A stretch of DNA of 64,000 bases from UBA4951 sp963616935 (GCA_963616935.1 CAVEMS010000001.1:62001-126000); one strand, 5' to 3'; shown: positions 15,756 through 25,398, numbered from the stretch's first letter. Program-made: numbers and translations. Notes: a model not told the origin generated them from the sequence alone.

Positions 15756-17335
15756 AAGAATTCATGAAGAAATTGGCCGAGAATTTCTTGGCCGTTTTGC
15801 CGATTTTCGCGATTGTTACCGTGTTATTCTGTATCCCAGGCATCGTCAATAATGAAACGTCGAAATGGGAAAGCTATGTCGCTTTTGTGATAAGCGCCGT
15901 CTTTGTCGGGCTCGGATTAAGTCTCTTCACGATGGGCGTCGATGAGTCGATGTCGAGAATCGGCCAAGCGGTCGGCGAGTCGCTATTCAAGAAAAAGAAT
16001 ATCTTCTTCGTCGTCGTGATGACTTTCATGATTGGCGTTTTGGTAACCGTGGCCGAACCTGATTTGAGCGTCATGGCTAGTCAAATCGGATGGGAGAAGA
16101 TCACGCTCATAGCATTTGTTGGCATCGGCGTCGGTTTGTTCGTCGTCTTTGGGGTTCTTCGCATTTTGTTTGGGAAAGACCTTCGCATAATGTTCATTTG
16201 CTTCTATGCGATCGTCTTCATGCTCGCAAGCATCGTCGATAAGAGGTTCTTGCCAATCGCCTTCGACTCGGGAGGCGTTACGACGGGTCCTGTCACCGTT
16301 CCGTTTATCCTTGCTTTTGGCGCCGGTTTGGCCGCTTCAAAAGCCAATAACGGCAGAAGCGGCGAAGACGCCTTCGGCTTGACGGCCCTTGCTTCTGTAG
16401 GGCCGATTATCGCCGTCATGGTCATGTCTTTGTTCATGGACGTCGACAACATGGTTTATACCCTCGATATCAGCCCGCTAGAAAGTTTGGGAGGCTGGGG
16501 CGATTTCGCGCCGGTTTTCTTCTCTCTTATTGGCGAGTATCTGCTTGAAGAACTTAAAAACGTCGCGATTGCGATCGCTCCAATTGCCGCCTTCTTCTTC
16601 ATCTACAATCTCTTCGTTCTCAAATATCGTTGGCGGCAAACGCTCAAGATATACGTCAATTTGCTATATGCATCATTCGGTTTAGTCCTCTTTTTAACGG
16701 CCGTTAATGTCGGATTCTTGCCAACGGCTCAGGAAATTGGCAGAGGCCTTGGTGATAATCAAAGCCTTACTTGGCTAGCGATTCTTATCGGCGGTTTATT
16801 TGGCATTTTCGGCGTCATTGCCGAACCTGCCGTTCACGTCTTGGTTCACCAAGTCGAAAGCGTTTCCGAAGGCACGATATCTTCGAAATCTGTTCTCGTC
16901 GTTTTGGCGTTAGCTGTCGGAGGCGGCGTTGCTTTGGCGGTGACTAGGGCCTATTTCGGATTCACGATTCTTTATTATATGATCCCTGGCTACATAATCG
17001 CTTTAGGGCTATCTTTCCTGGTTCCTAAGATATTTACTTCCATCGCCTTTGATTCGGGCGGTGTCGCTTCTGGCCCAATGGCTTCGACTTTCGTTATGCC
17101 GTTTGTCGTCGGATTCACGGTCGCCACCCATGGTGAAAGCGCGGTTTATGAAAATGCATTCGGATGCGTGGCGATGATCGCCTTGATGCCTTTGATCGTC
17201 GTTCAAATGATGGGTTTAACGGCCAAGATGAAGACGGGAATCTCAAATTTCCGCACCCGCAAGGCCTTTATGGGTGAGGACGATCCGGTGATCATCAATT
17301 TTTTGGAGGAGAAGCATGAAGTGGAATCCCTTTAA
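15716..17335 (+). CDS. DUF1538 membrane protein, internally duplicated (putative PII-regulated transporter or channel)
   Basis: 539 aa, about 12-14 hydrophobic segments. Two halves repeat the same signatures: AEP at residues 113-115 and 369-371, and FDSGGVxxGP at 183-192 and 445-454. This gives a pseudo-two-fold architecture typical of transporters with paired helical hairpins. The family is annotated only as DUF1538. SD GGGAGG precedes the ATG, which lies inside the end of the RluA gene. The stop overlaps the start of the PII-like gene by 20 bases, so the two proteins are translationally coupled and very likely form a complex. The substrate is unknown; transport is inferred from topology and the partner. 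Confidence 0.85.
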   Translation: MAEEKSKTKHPLLKEFMKKLAENFLAVLPIFAIVTVLFCIPGIVNNETSKWESYVAFVISAVFVGLGLSLFTMGVDESMSRIGQAVGESLFKKKNIFFVVVMTFMIGVLVTVAEPDLSVMASQIGWEKITLIAFVGIGVGLFVVFGVLRILFGKDLRIMFICFYAIVFMLASIVDKRFLPIAFDSGGVTTGPVTVPFILAFGAGLAASKANNGRSGEDAFGLTALASVGPIIAVMVMSLFMDVDNMVYTLDISPLESLGGWGDFAPVFFSLIGEYLLEELKNVAIAIAPIAAFFFIYNLFVLKYRWRQTLKIYVNLLYASFGLVLFLTAVNVGFLPTAQEIGRGLGDNQSLTWLAILIGGLFGIFGVIAEPAVHVLVHQVESVSEGTISSKSVLVVLALAVGGGVALAVTRAYFGFTILYYMIPGYIIALGLSFLVPKIFTSIAFDSGGVASGPMASTFVMPFVVGFTVATHGESAVYENAFGCVAMIALMPLIVVQMMGLTAKMKTGISNFRTRKAFMGEDDPVIINFLEEKHEVESL

Positions 17336-18125
17336 AAAGAAGACCCTTAAGAGGGAAAGCGTCAATCATGATGCCGGTAGCGCAAGTTACGTGCCTCTTT
17401 ATTTGCTGCTTACGATCGTGAACGACGGACAGGCGAGTAGCATTGTCAAAATCGCCAGGAATTATGGCGCTTCGGCAAGCTACGTTTGCCATGGTCATGG
17501 CACGGCGAGCAACGATTTCTATGAAGTCTTCGGTCTCACCCATAGCAATAAGCAAGTCGTTTTGACGCCAATCAGATCCGATATGTACCCCAACATCAGG
17601 GAAGCGACTTTGAACCGCTTTTCGATCAACGATGCCTCAAAAGGCGTCGCCGCGCTTCTTCCCATATCGAGCGTCATCGGGAAGAACGCCTATAGATTGC
17701 TAGCCGACGAAAGAGTCGGATTGGACGCGGAAGGAGCGAAGAAACTTATGGAAAACGTACCAATGAAAGGCGATTTCGAACTTGTGGTCGCTATCGTCAA
17801 CGATAGTTACACCGACTTAGTCATGGATGCCGCCAAATCGGCCGGGGCCAGAGGAGGAACGATCCTTAATGCCAGAGGCACCGGAAACAAGGACATTGAG
17901 AACTTCTTTGGCGTCGTGATAACCCCGGAAAAGCAAATCGTCTTGATCATCGTTCCGAAGAAAATCCGCGATGATGTTCTTTCCGCCATCTATAAGAATG
18001 TCGGGCTCAATTCCAAAGGGCAAGGCATCGTCTTCTCTTTGCCGGCTAGCGACGTCCTAGGCGTCGCCGAAGAACGGCCCGCCGAGGCGAATGAAGAATC
18101 AAACGCCGCAAAGGAAAGCAAGTAA
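17316..18125 (+). CDS. Fused tandem PII-like signalling protein partnered with DUF1538
   Basis: 269 aa with two PII-fold (ferredoxin-like) domains in one chain: about 26-122 and 153-250. Each has the shape beta-alpha-(short T-loop)-beta-beta-alpha, with T-loop regions GHGTASNDFYEVFG and ARGTGNKDIENFFG much shorter than in GlnB/GlnK. The second domain keeps a Gly/Lys-rich B-loop-like element (LNSKGQGIVFSLP, 231-243); the first is degenerate there (SINDASKGVAALLP). PII proteins normally bind ATP/ADP as homotrimers. A fused pair would give a trimer with two unlike rings or a pseudo-hexamer (inference). SD GGAGGAG is optimal. The C-terminal Glu/Asn tail is probably disordered. Confidence 0.85.
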   Translation: MKWNPFKKKTLKRESVNHDAGSASYVPLYLLLTIVNDGQASSIVKIARNYGASASYVCHGHGTASNDFYEVFGLTHSNKQVVLTPIRSDMYPNIREATLNRFSINDASKGVAALLPISSVIGKNAYRLLADERVGLDAEGAKKLMENVPMKGDFELVVAIVNDSYTDLVMDAAKSAGARGGTILNARGTGNKDIENFFGVVITPEKQIVLIIVPKKIRDDVLSAIYKNVGLNSKGQGIVFSLPASDVLGVAEERPAEANEESNAAKESK

Positions 18126-18144
18126 CGTATAGGAAACCACTCAG

Positions 18145-21100
18145 ATGAGCGAAACGGGTGGGGGCATATTCGAGAAAAAGGGGAAGAAAGCTTTTTCGTT
18201 CCCTCTTTTCCTTAGAGAGCATTTCCCTTTCCTTTTCGAAATCCGCTCACTTTTCTATTTCTTTTGGCTTCTCTTTTTCTTAGGCATCTTCTGGATGGCC
18301 TATGGGCTATTCACCAATAGTTTCACTCAATTCTATCCATGGACGGATTACTTCGGACAGTACGTCACGATGACGTATTATTTCCATGATACTTGGAGGA
18401 ATTTCTTCAAAACCGGCTATTTTGAGCTATATTCTCCATCGACATATCTTGGTTCTGACAACATCGGATCAAATTCGTATTACGGCCTTTTCGATCCGTT
18501 TTTGTTCGTTTGCTACATTTTCCCTCGTTCGTGGATTCCTCAGACTTTCGCTATAGCGACGATATTCAAAGGCATCGCAAGCGGCTTTTCGATGCGGGCA
18601 TACCTCAAGTATATGGGGGTTAAGGAATGGAGCGCGAGGATTGGGGCGATTGCTTTCGCGTTCAATGGCTATGTCAATTTCATGGTTGGATTTCCGAGTT
18701 TCGTTTCGATGGCTTTCACCGTTCCTTTGGTGCTACTAGGAATCGAGCAGGTTCTTAAGGAAAAGAAGATCACTTGGCTTGTTATTGGATTGGCACTATT
18801 AGGATTCATCTCCTTCTTCTTCCTTGTCGTCGTTTGCATATTCGGGGTGTTATACGCTTTATTCAGGTATTTTCAGACTCTCAAAACGAGGAAAGGGAAA
18901 GACCATTTTCTGGTCATCGTTTATGGCGTCGCCGCTTTTGCGCTAGGGATTTTGATGAGCGCTTGGACTCTTTTTCCAAGCATCCGGGAAAGCGCGTTGT
19001 CTGGAAGGACAACCTCCATTGCGAAAGCGTACCTCGATAGTTTGACATCCGCTTTCAAAGGGATGGACGTCGGAACGGTATTCGGCCTCTTGTTTGAGAT
19101 GGTTGGGCGCCATCCCGTGCGGGAAATGCAGGCGATAATTGGATTTTTCTATCCGACGATCGGCTATCGCTATAGCGCGCTCGCGGGCGGTGGATACGAT
19201 GCTTGGAATGCCTCTTTGTTTTGCTATACCCCCTTCGCTTTGCTTCTCTTTATCGCCTTGGTGAATTCGTGTCGAGAGAAGAAGATATCCCATATCATCG
19301 CTTGGCTTCTTATTTGCTATTTGTTATTTACGAATTTCGCCTATTATTTCTTCTACGCTTTTACGGGCGATGGCTATGGAAGGTGGTATATCGTCCTGAT
19401 ACCAGTGATCATCTATTATGGCGCTAAGGAACTTGACCGTCTTAAGGATGAGCCTAGATGGGTGATTGGATTAGGTGAAGGAATCGCCATATTTTTGACT
19501 GTTTTGACTTGGGTTCTGTGCGTGACATTGGTTAGGAATGTCTCTTTCGACGACAGGATGGACGGCTATTGGCAAACCAGTTACAAGGTGCCATATGAAT
19601 ATGTTTATGACGGCGTCACCCATTCTTTCATCTGGGTTATTTACCTTCAAATTGGGCTATTGGTGATTGAAGCGATCATTTTCTTAGTTTGGAAGAACAA
19701 GAAGATAATCAAGAAAATCGCCCTTGGAAGCGTTATGGCGGAGATAATCTTATGGGGGAACGTCTCCTTTATCGATAACAGCCCATGGCGAGTCGACGAT
19801 AAAACGAATTCCGCCGGCCAAGTCGTTTCCTATGGTTGGAATGGTGGCAACGCCTATCGCGAAACGGCGACTGCGGCGATGGAGAAGATTAATGCCGAAG
19901 ATTCGTCCTATTTCCGCACCTTCTATGAAGGGAATCCGGAAAACAACGTTGCTATGGCCTTTGGGAGCAATGGCACGAGCACCTTCCATTCTTTATTCAA
20001 TTACGACGTCAATCAGCTTTCTTTGTATCTATACGCCAATAGACCGACGTATGTGAATAAGGAATACGCTTACGGGGAGGATTATTATAGCCACTCCTGG
20101 AGCGCCTTCTATGGCAATAAACGTTATGGCGCCGATTATGCCCTTGGAATGAAGTACTATGCCGTTCTTCAACAAGGATATGGATCGCTCGAAGGCGTCG
20201 CCGACAATGTGCCATGGAACCATACGCTCGTCTATGGCGATAAGAGCACGAAATTAAGATTCTATCGCAACGATTCCTATGTTTTTGGGCATGCTGTAGA
20301 CAAGATCTATTCACAAGGCGCGACGAACGCACTAACCGGATACGACTCCTTTTATGGCGGGAACGGCAAGCGAGAGGCGATTAGAAACGACCAAGTTCTT
20401 CTTGAAGGGGCGATCATATCGGATGAGGAGAAGGAGAGATTCGAAAAGGAAACGGAAGGAAAGGGGATTTCCTTTGATGCCGTTCCTTACTCTTCTTCCT
20501 TATATCAAGAAGTCGAATATGACATGACTTGTTACACCACCGACTATGAATGGTGGGGGCCGTTTAATGAGGAAACCGGAGTTAGAGAAGGGCCTGGCTA
20601 TTTCGTGAATGACGAAAGCAAGACGAAAAGGAAAATCTCGCTTGGAGGCAAATACATTCCCGATATGGAGATCGTCGCTTTGACGCCATCCGACGGATCG
20701 ACTTATTTCAACGACGAATATAATGGGGCTTATTTTGCTATAAATTATGACTTCTCTTCGTCCCTTAAGAACAACAAGAAAACGAGGATTTACTTCATCG
20801 GCGACAAGGAAAACGATGACGGCACGATTAGTGAAAACGTCTTGCTCTCCTATGATTATGAGACGATGGTCACTTATGCGAAGCGGAAGATGATTGATGG
20901 CGGAGACGTCTTCGGCTTCTATCCGGAAGGCAAGGTCAAATACATTTGCTTTAATGCCAAGCCAAGCGATTTCTCTTCTCTCGATGCCGGTAAAGCGGTC
21001 GCCACTTTGCCTTATTCCCTTAGTGTTTATATGACCCCACGAAGCGAAATCGAAAAGATCGAAGGCAAATACATGAATGATGGGGAATACGCTTTAAAAG

Positions 21101-21438
21101 ATGTGGTTTACGATAAGAACAGATTCACTTTCTCGACTTCTTTCTCGGCTTCCAAAGTCGTGACAACGTCGTTAGGCTATGACGCCGGATGGAAGATAAC
21201 GGCCAAAAAAGGCGAAGAAACAATCTCCTTGGATACGTATAAAATCAATGGTGGATTCGTTGGTTTCGTGGCACCAGAAGGGGAAGTTACTTACCTTCTT
21301 CAATATGAGACGCCATATCTAAAAGAAGGGGCTTTTGCTGCTGCTTTTGCGATTTTCGCATTCGGATCGATACAAATCGGATCCTTCTTATATCTATATT
21401 TCAAAAAGAAGAAAGAAAAGGAATCGTCTATTTCTTGA
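18145..21438 (+). CDS. YfhO-family integral membrane protein
   Basis: 1097 aa. A hydrophobic N-terminal half with about 12-14 TM helices (residues ~35-540) carries the YfhO-type motif FYPWTDYFGQYV and the glycine-rich STYLGSDNIGSNSYYGLFDP segment. A ~520-residue extracellular domain follows, then a final TM helix near the C-terminus with a Lys-rich tail. YfhO proteins are GT-C-like and one is required for lipoteichoic acid glycosylation in Bacillus; a glycosyltransferase role in envelope glycan decoration is the best guess. It starts 19 bases after the PII-like gene, probably in the same transcript, with only a weak SD. The 3' end overlaps rsmI on the other strand by 11 bases, with no terminator visible between them. 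Confidence 0.88.
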   Translation: MSETGGGIFEKKGKKAFSFPLFLREHFPFLFEIRSLFYFFWLLFFLGIFWMAYGLFTNSFTQFYPWTDYFGQYVTMTYYFHDTWRNFFKTGYFELYSPSTYLGSDNIGSNSYYGLFDPFLFVCYIFPRSWIPQTFAIATIFKGIASGFSMRAYLKYMGVKEWSARIGAIAFAFNGYVNFMVGFPSFVSMAFTVPLVLLGIEQVLKEKKITWLVIGLALLGFISFFFLVVVCIFGVLYALFRYFQTLKTRKGKDHFLVIVYGVAAFALGILMSAWTLFPSIRESALSGRTTSIAKAYLDSLTSAFKGMDVGTVFGLLFEMVGRHPVREMQAIIGFFYPTIGYRYSALAGGGYDAWNASLFCYTPFALLLFIALVNSCREKKISHIIAWLLICYLLFTNFAYYFFYAFTGDGYGRWYIVLIPVIIYYGAKELDRLKDEPRWVIGLGEGIAIFLTVLTWVLCVTLVRNVSFDDRMDGYWQTSYKVPYEYVYDGVTHSFIWVIYLQIGLLVIEAIIFLVWKNKKIIKKIALGSVMAEIILWGNVSFIDNSPWRVDDKTNSAGQVVSYGWNGGNAYRETATAAMEKINAEDSSYFRTFYEGNPENNVAMAFGSNGTSTFHSLFNYDVNQLSLYLYANRPTYVNKEYAYGEDYYSHSWSAFYGNKRYGADYALGMKYYAVLQQGYGSLEGVADNVPWNHTLVYGDKSTKLRFYRNDSYVFGHAVDKIYSQGATNALTGYDSFYGGNGKREAIRNDQVLLEGAIISDEEKERFEKETEGKGISFDAVPYSSSLYQEVEYDMTCYTTDYEWWGPFNEETGVREGPGYFVNDESKTKRKISLGGKYIPDMEIVALTPSDGSTYFNDEYNGAYFAINYDFSSSLKNNKKTRIYFIGDKENDDGTISENVLLSYDYETMVTYAKRKMIDGGDVFGFYPEGKVKYICFNAKPSDFSSLDAGKAVATLPYSLSVYMTPRSEIEKIEGKYMNDGEYALKDVVYDKNRFTFSTSFSASKVVTTSLGYDAGWKITAKKGEETISLDTYKINGGFVGFVAPEGEVTYLLQYETPYLKEGAFAAAFAIFAFGSIQIGSFLYLYFKKKKEKESSIS

Positions 21439-22285
21439 AGTTCTTGAGATAGAAATCGTAGACTTCGTTTTTCGGTAATGAAAGCTCTTTGGCGGTGGCC
21501 ATTATCGCATCTTTCGATTTCATCGTTTTGAGTTTCGCTTTTAACGACTCGAGGATGGATGAGTCATCTTTTTGTATTTCTTTTTGCTTATTTCCTTCGA
21601 CGACCAAAACCATTTCGCCGATTAGCGTATCTTCGTTAAGGGCGGCTGCTTCGGATAATGTTCCGCGGATGAATTCCTCATGTTTTTTGGTGAGTTCGCG
21701 TCCTATCGATATCTTTCTGTCGCCACCGAGGATCGCCATCATGTCGTTAAGCGTTCTTTTGATGCGGTGCGGGGCTTCGTAAAAGATGATCGTGTCCTTG
21801 AAATTCTTTAGCGATTCGAGTTCCTTTTTCCTTAGGCTTTCCTTGCTATCCAAAAAGCCATAGAAATAGAAGTGGCTTGTGTCTAATCCGGAGGCGGTTA
21901 AGGCCATGATGGCGGCGTTAGGGCCGTTGATTACGCTGACTTTTATGTCATTATCCAAGCATTTCTTGGCTAATCTGGCTCCTGGGTCGCTGATTGTCGG
22001 GTATCCGGCGTCGCTTAGATAGCCGACTTTTTTGCCTTCTTTTAGCAAGGCGATTATCTTGTCGCTTGCTTCCTCTTCGTTATGTTCATGGCACGATATG
22101 AGCGGTTTTTTGATGTCGAAAAGCATCAAAAGCTTGCCGGTGTTCCTTGTATCTTCGCAAGCGATGTAATCCATTTCGGAGATGGTTTCTTTGGCTCTAG
22201 CGGAGAATTCGCCGAGGTTCCCGATGGGGCTTGCTATAAGATAGAGAAGAGGCGAAGGGCCGCTAAAATTCAATTCCCTTTTCAT
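21428..22285 (-). CDS. rsmI: 16S rRNA (cytidine1402-2'-O)-methyltransferase RsmI
   Basis: 285 aa, normal length. SAM-dependent tetrapyrrole-methylase-like fold. Signature blocks are LYLIASPIGNLGEFSARAKE at the N-terminus, ACEDTRNTGKLL, and GYLSDAGYPTISDPGARL. It methylates the ribose of C1402 in 16S rRNA for decoding fidelity. It is the last gene of the dnaX operon; its ATG overlaps the ricT stop (ATGA). Membership in the replication/recombination cluster is as in Bacilli. Confidence 0.96.
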   Translation of the reverse strand: MKRELNFSGPSPLLYLIASPIGNLGEFSARAKETISEMDYIACEDTRNTGKLLMLFDIKKPLISCHEHNEEEASDKIIALLKEGKKVGYLSDAGYPTISDPGARLAKKCLDNDIKVSVINGPNAAIMALTASGLDTSHFYFYGFLDSKESLRKKELESLKNFKDTIIFYEAPHRIKRTLNDMMAILGGDRKISIGRELTKKHEEFIRGTLSEAAALNEDTLIGEMVLVVEGNKQKEIQKDDSSILESLKAKLKTMKSKDAIMATAKELSLPKNEVYDFYLKNFKK

Positions 22286-23199
22286 CTTTGCCTTGGCTTT
22301 TTGTATTGCGGGTTGTTGTTTCGTTGATTCTGTTCGTCTTTTTTAACCGTTTCTTTCGTCTTCTCGCCATGGAGTTTCCTTTCGAGTTCGTCTAGGGAAA
22401 GGACGATGGTCTCGGTTTCCGATGATAAACGAACGGAACGCGAGAGGATATTGAAACTATCGACTTTGTAGGAGCCTTCCTTCAAGAAAAGGATGGTTCC
22501 GACTTTCGGGAATTTCTTTCTTTCTTCCGTGTAGAGGTCGTCTTCATAGGCCAAGCAGCAAAGGAGTTTTCCGCAAGCGCCGCTTAGCTTCGGTATATTG
22601 AGGGATAGCATTTGGTTTTTGGCTCTTGAGATGCTTATCCCGTCGAAGGAATTCAAAAAGGTGCTGCAGCATAGCACGAGGCCGCATGGTCCGATGCCGC
22701 CTATTGATTTGGCTTTGTCGCGAGGGGCGATTTGGCGGAGTTCTATGCGGCAATGCAATTTCGGAGCCAAGCATTTAAGGAGCTCGCGGAAATCGACGCG
22801 GTTATCGGAAGTATAGGTGATGGTGCATTTCATCCCGTCGAGCGAGAACCTCGCTTCGAGAAGTCTCATCGGAAGACCGAGTCTAGCGACTTCCTCTTCC
22901 GTTATCTCTAAGGCTACTTTGGCGTCTTTGAGCCCCATCTCATAATCGCGCTCATCGTCTTTCGAGGCATGGCGGATGACGGGCGATAAGGCCAAATTGT
23001 TCTTATATTCGTCGGTGCTTTTTGCCAAAGCACTCACGATGGCGATTTCGAGTCCGCTTAAAGACTCGACGACGACTTTCTCGCCGATGCGATAATCATT
23101 CTCGTTCGTGCCAAAGAAATAGTTCTTCGCCCCGCCGGGAAAATGAACGGCGAGGAAAAAGCGGTATTGTTGTTCTATGCGATCTTCTTCGTCGATCAT
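22282..23199 (-). CDS. ricT: PSP1-domain protein RicT (YaaT)
   Basis: 305 aa. The PSP1 domain spans about 60-240. Two cysteine clusters, GPCGLVLCCSTF and GACGKLLCCLAYED, are the family's hallmark and in Bacillus bind an iron-sulfur cluster within the RicA-RicF-RicT (Y-) complex, which stimulates RNase Y processing of mRNA and affects sporulation and competence. The partner genes ricA and ricF are not in this window. The Lys/Asn/Gln-rich C-terminal tail is probably disordered. It is translationally coupled (4-base overlaps) to both holB upstream and rsmI downstream. Confidence 0.93.
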   Translation of the reverse strand: MIDEEDRIEQQYRFFLAVHFPGGAKNYFFGTNENDYRIGEKVVVESLSGLEIAIVSALAKSTDEYKNNLALSPVIRHASKDDERDYEMGLKDAKVALEITEEEVARLGLPMRLLEARFSLDGMKCTITYTSDNRVDFRELLKCLAPKLHCRIELRQIAPRDKAKSIGGIGPCGLVLCCSTFLNSFDGISISRAKNQMLSLNIPKLSGACGKLLCCLAYEDDLYTEERKKFPKVGTILFLKEGSYKVDSFNILSRSVRLSSETETIVLSLDELERKLHGEKTKETVKKDEQNQRNNNPQYKKPRQR

Positions 23200-24179
23200 A
23201 AGCCGTTCTCCTTCGATATATAGTTGATTACGTGTTCCAATAAAATGCCTGCGGAAATGTTCAAATCCAATAGATTCCGCACCTTCATGATTTCTAGCAG
23301 GCTTTTGCTCAAAGCGGGCAAATCTAGCAAAGGCTTCATAATCTTAACATAACTCTCTAATAAGAAAGGCGCATTTTCTTTGTGGGATATGGTTTCTTTG
23401 AAGAATACGCAAAGCATGTCGAAGAACATCTTTGCTCTCTTTTTGTCGCTTAATGCCGGGATGATATCCCTTTCGGAAACGAGATAAAGCGAATCCTTTC
23501 CAAGAGGCACTGCATCGACGAAGGAAAGAAGGGCCGCCTTCATATCGAGATAGTCGTCGCTAGAGACGAAAGAAGGTAATGCGGCGGAATTATTGATGAA
23601 AAAGGAAGCGAGTTCCGCATCCTCTTTCTTGATTCCATCTTGAAGCGCAAGCGAGACGATGTCTTTCTTTGGCGTAAGCAATAGCCTTATGGTTTCGCAA
23701 CGACTAACGATCGTCGGTAATACTTTCGCAATGTTTTCGGTGGTCAGGATTGCGTGGACGTAGGAAGGGGGTTCCTCGAGGAATTTGAGAAGCGAATTGA
23801 CCGCTTCGACGGTCATGTTCTCAACGCCATTAATGATGTAGACGCAGTCGCTTTTCTCTTCCAATGACGTTTTTGAAAAGGAGGATACCAGATCCTCGAC
23901 TTCTTCTTTTTTTATCGTTCCTTCCTCTTCTCCGATGATCTTAAAACCATTGAAGGTTCTATGTTCTATCCTTTGACAATAACGGCATTCCTCGTCGGCC
24001 AAAGGCGAAGGGTTGTCGCATATCAGCGTTTTGGCTAAGAATATAGCCGTCTCTAATAACGGCGTCCCTTTTTCGCCGCTAAGAAGATAGGCGTGCGAAA
24101 TTCTATTCGATTTCATCGCGTTCGAAAACGTCTTATAGACCAATGGCTGATAATTGCTTAGGTATTCGGAAAATTTCAT
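23196..24179 (-). CDS. holB: DNA polymerase III subunit delta' (HolB)
   Basis: 327 aa AAA+ clamp-loader subunit. The expected P-loop is degenerate (LSGEKGTPLLE, no GKT), as is typical of delta', which does not hydrolyse ATP. Cys residues around ADEECRYCQ form part of a zinc module. Sensor regions NSLLKFLEEPPSYVHAIL and TIVSRCETIRL are clear. It loads the beta clamp together with DnaX and delta. It lies between tmk and ricT with 4-base overlaps on both sides. Confidence 0.93.
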   Translation of the reverse strand: MKFSEYLSNYQPLVYKTFSNAMKSNRISHAYLLSGEKGTPLLETAIFLAKTLICDNPSPLADEECRYCQRIEHRTFNGFKIIGEEEGTIKKEEVEDLVSSFSKTSLEEKSDCVYIINGVENMTVEAVNSLLKFLEEPPSYVHAILTTENIAKVLPTIVSRCETIRLLLTPKKDIVSLALQDGIKKEDAELASFFINNSAALPSFVSSDDYLDMKAALLSFVDAVPLGKDSLYLVSERDIIPALSDKKRAKMFFDMLCVFFKETISHKENAPFLLESYVKIMKPLLDLPALSKSLLEIMKVRNLLDLNISAGILLEHVINYISKENGL

Positions 24180-24799
24180 CGCGTTTTAAGCCGCTCTTCT
24201 ATCGCGCTATAGACGTCTTGGAAGACGCTATCCTTGTCTTTTGAGGCGTCGATCACCACAAAACGCTGTTCAAAGCGTTTGGCAAGCATCAAAAATCCTT
24301 CGCGCACTTTCTTATGGAAGGAAAGTTTCTCGACGTCGAGCCTATTGACTTCGCGGCTAGAGTTAGCGGCGATCCTTTCGAGCCCCTTTTCCGGATCGAG
24401 ATCGAAAAAGAAGGTCAAATCCGGTTCCAATCCTTCGGTGGCGAATAGATTCATTTCGAGAACCTTGTCGATTCCGATCCCTCTTGCGTGGCCTTGGTAG
24501 GCCAAGGAAGAATCGAGGAAGCGGTCACAGAGGACGATTTTTCCCTCTTTCACGCTAGGAAGGATTTTTTCGACGATGTGTTGTCTTCTCGAAGCGGCGT
24601 ACAAAAGGGCTTCCGTCCTTTCATCCATCTCGGTGTTCTTCTTATCGAGGATGATGTTCCTTATCTCTTCGGAAATCGGGGTTCCGCCTGGTTCCCTCGT
24701 CAAGACTATTTGATAGCCCTCGCTCTCGAGCTTTTCTACGACTTTCTTAATGGCGGTGCTTTTTCCAGCCCCTTCTCCGCCTTCAAACGTTATGAACAT
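24176..24799 (-). CDS. tmk: Thymidylate kinase (Tmk)
   Basis: 207 aa, typical length. Phosphorylates dTMP to dTDP. P-loop EGGEGAGKST near the N-terminus, TREPGGTPISEEIR (the RxPGG dTMP-binding segment), and LCDRFLDSSLAYQG with the catalytic DR pair. The start at 24799 lies 2 bases after the recR stop; the stop overlaps holB by 4 bases. Its position next to holB is conserved in Bacilli. Confidence 0.96.
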   Translation of the reverse strand: MFITFEGGEGAGKSTAIKKVVEKLESEGYQIVLTREPGGTPISEEIRNIILDKKNTEMDERTEALLYAASRRQHIVEKILPSVKEGKIVLCDRFLDSSLAYQGHARGIGIDKVLEMNLFATEGLEPDLTFFFDLDPEKGLERIAANSSREVNRLDVEKLSFHKKVREGFLMLAKRFEQRFVVIDASKDKDSVFQDVYSAIEERLKTR

Positions 24800-24801
24800 G
24801 G

Positions 24802-25398
24802 TTATATCCTCTTTCTTCCTTCGAAAGCTTTGCTTAGCGTAAGCGAATCGGCATAATCTAGCGATGCTCCCATCGGTAGCCCGTATCCGAGCCTGGTAAC
24901 GACGATTTCCTTCTTTTCGAGGAGTTTGGCGATGAATAACGCGGTTGTTTCGCCTTCCAATGTCGGGTTAGTGGCAATTACGACTTCTTTCACTTTGTTT
25001 TCGTCGATTCTTTTTAGGAGAGTGCCAAAAGAAAGATCGTCGACGCTGATGCCTTTGGAGGCGCTTAATAGTCCGCCTAAGATATGGTAGATGCCATTAA
25101 ATGAGCCCATTTTCTCTATCGCCAAGGCGTCTTTTGGGCTTGCGACCACGCACAAATAGGCATGATCTCTATTCTCATCGCGGCAGATTTCGCAAGTTTC
25201 CTCTTCCGTGTATAGTCCGCATTCGGGGCACTTATGGATTTTCTCTTCGCTGTTTTTGATCGCTTCGATGAAGGATAATTTATCTTCTTTTGGCATATTC
25301 AAAACGGCGTATGCCATTCTCTCGGCGGTACGTGGTCCGACGCCTGGAAGCTTTCCAAAAGCATCGGTCAATTGGACGATGGTTTTAAGTTCCTTCAT
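24802..25398 (-). CDS. recR: Recombination mediator protein RecR
   Basis: 198 aa. A helix-hairpin-helix (LPGVGPRTAERMAY) is followed by a four-cysteine zinc finger (CPECGLYTEEETCEIC) and a Toprim domain (LCVVASPKDALAIEKMG, then ATNPTLEGETTALF). It acts with RecF/RecO to load RecA on gapped DNA. The Toprim strand reads VVASPKD, whereas most RecR proteins carry Glu at the position of the Ala; RecR is non-catalytic, so this need not inactivate it. Its start overlaps the ybaB stop by one base. Confidence 0.95.
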   Translation of the reverse strand: MKELKTIVQLTDAFGKLPGVGPRTAERMAYAVLNMPKEDKLSFIEAIKNSEEKIHKCPECGLYTEEETCEICRDENRDHAYLCVVASPKDALAIEKMGSFNGIYHILGGLLSASKGISVDDLSFGTLLKRIDENKVKEVVIATNPTLEGETTALFIAKLLEKKEIVVTRLGYGLPMGASLDYADSLTLSKAFEGRKRI

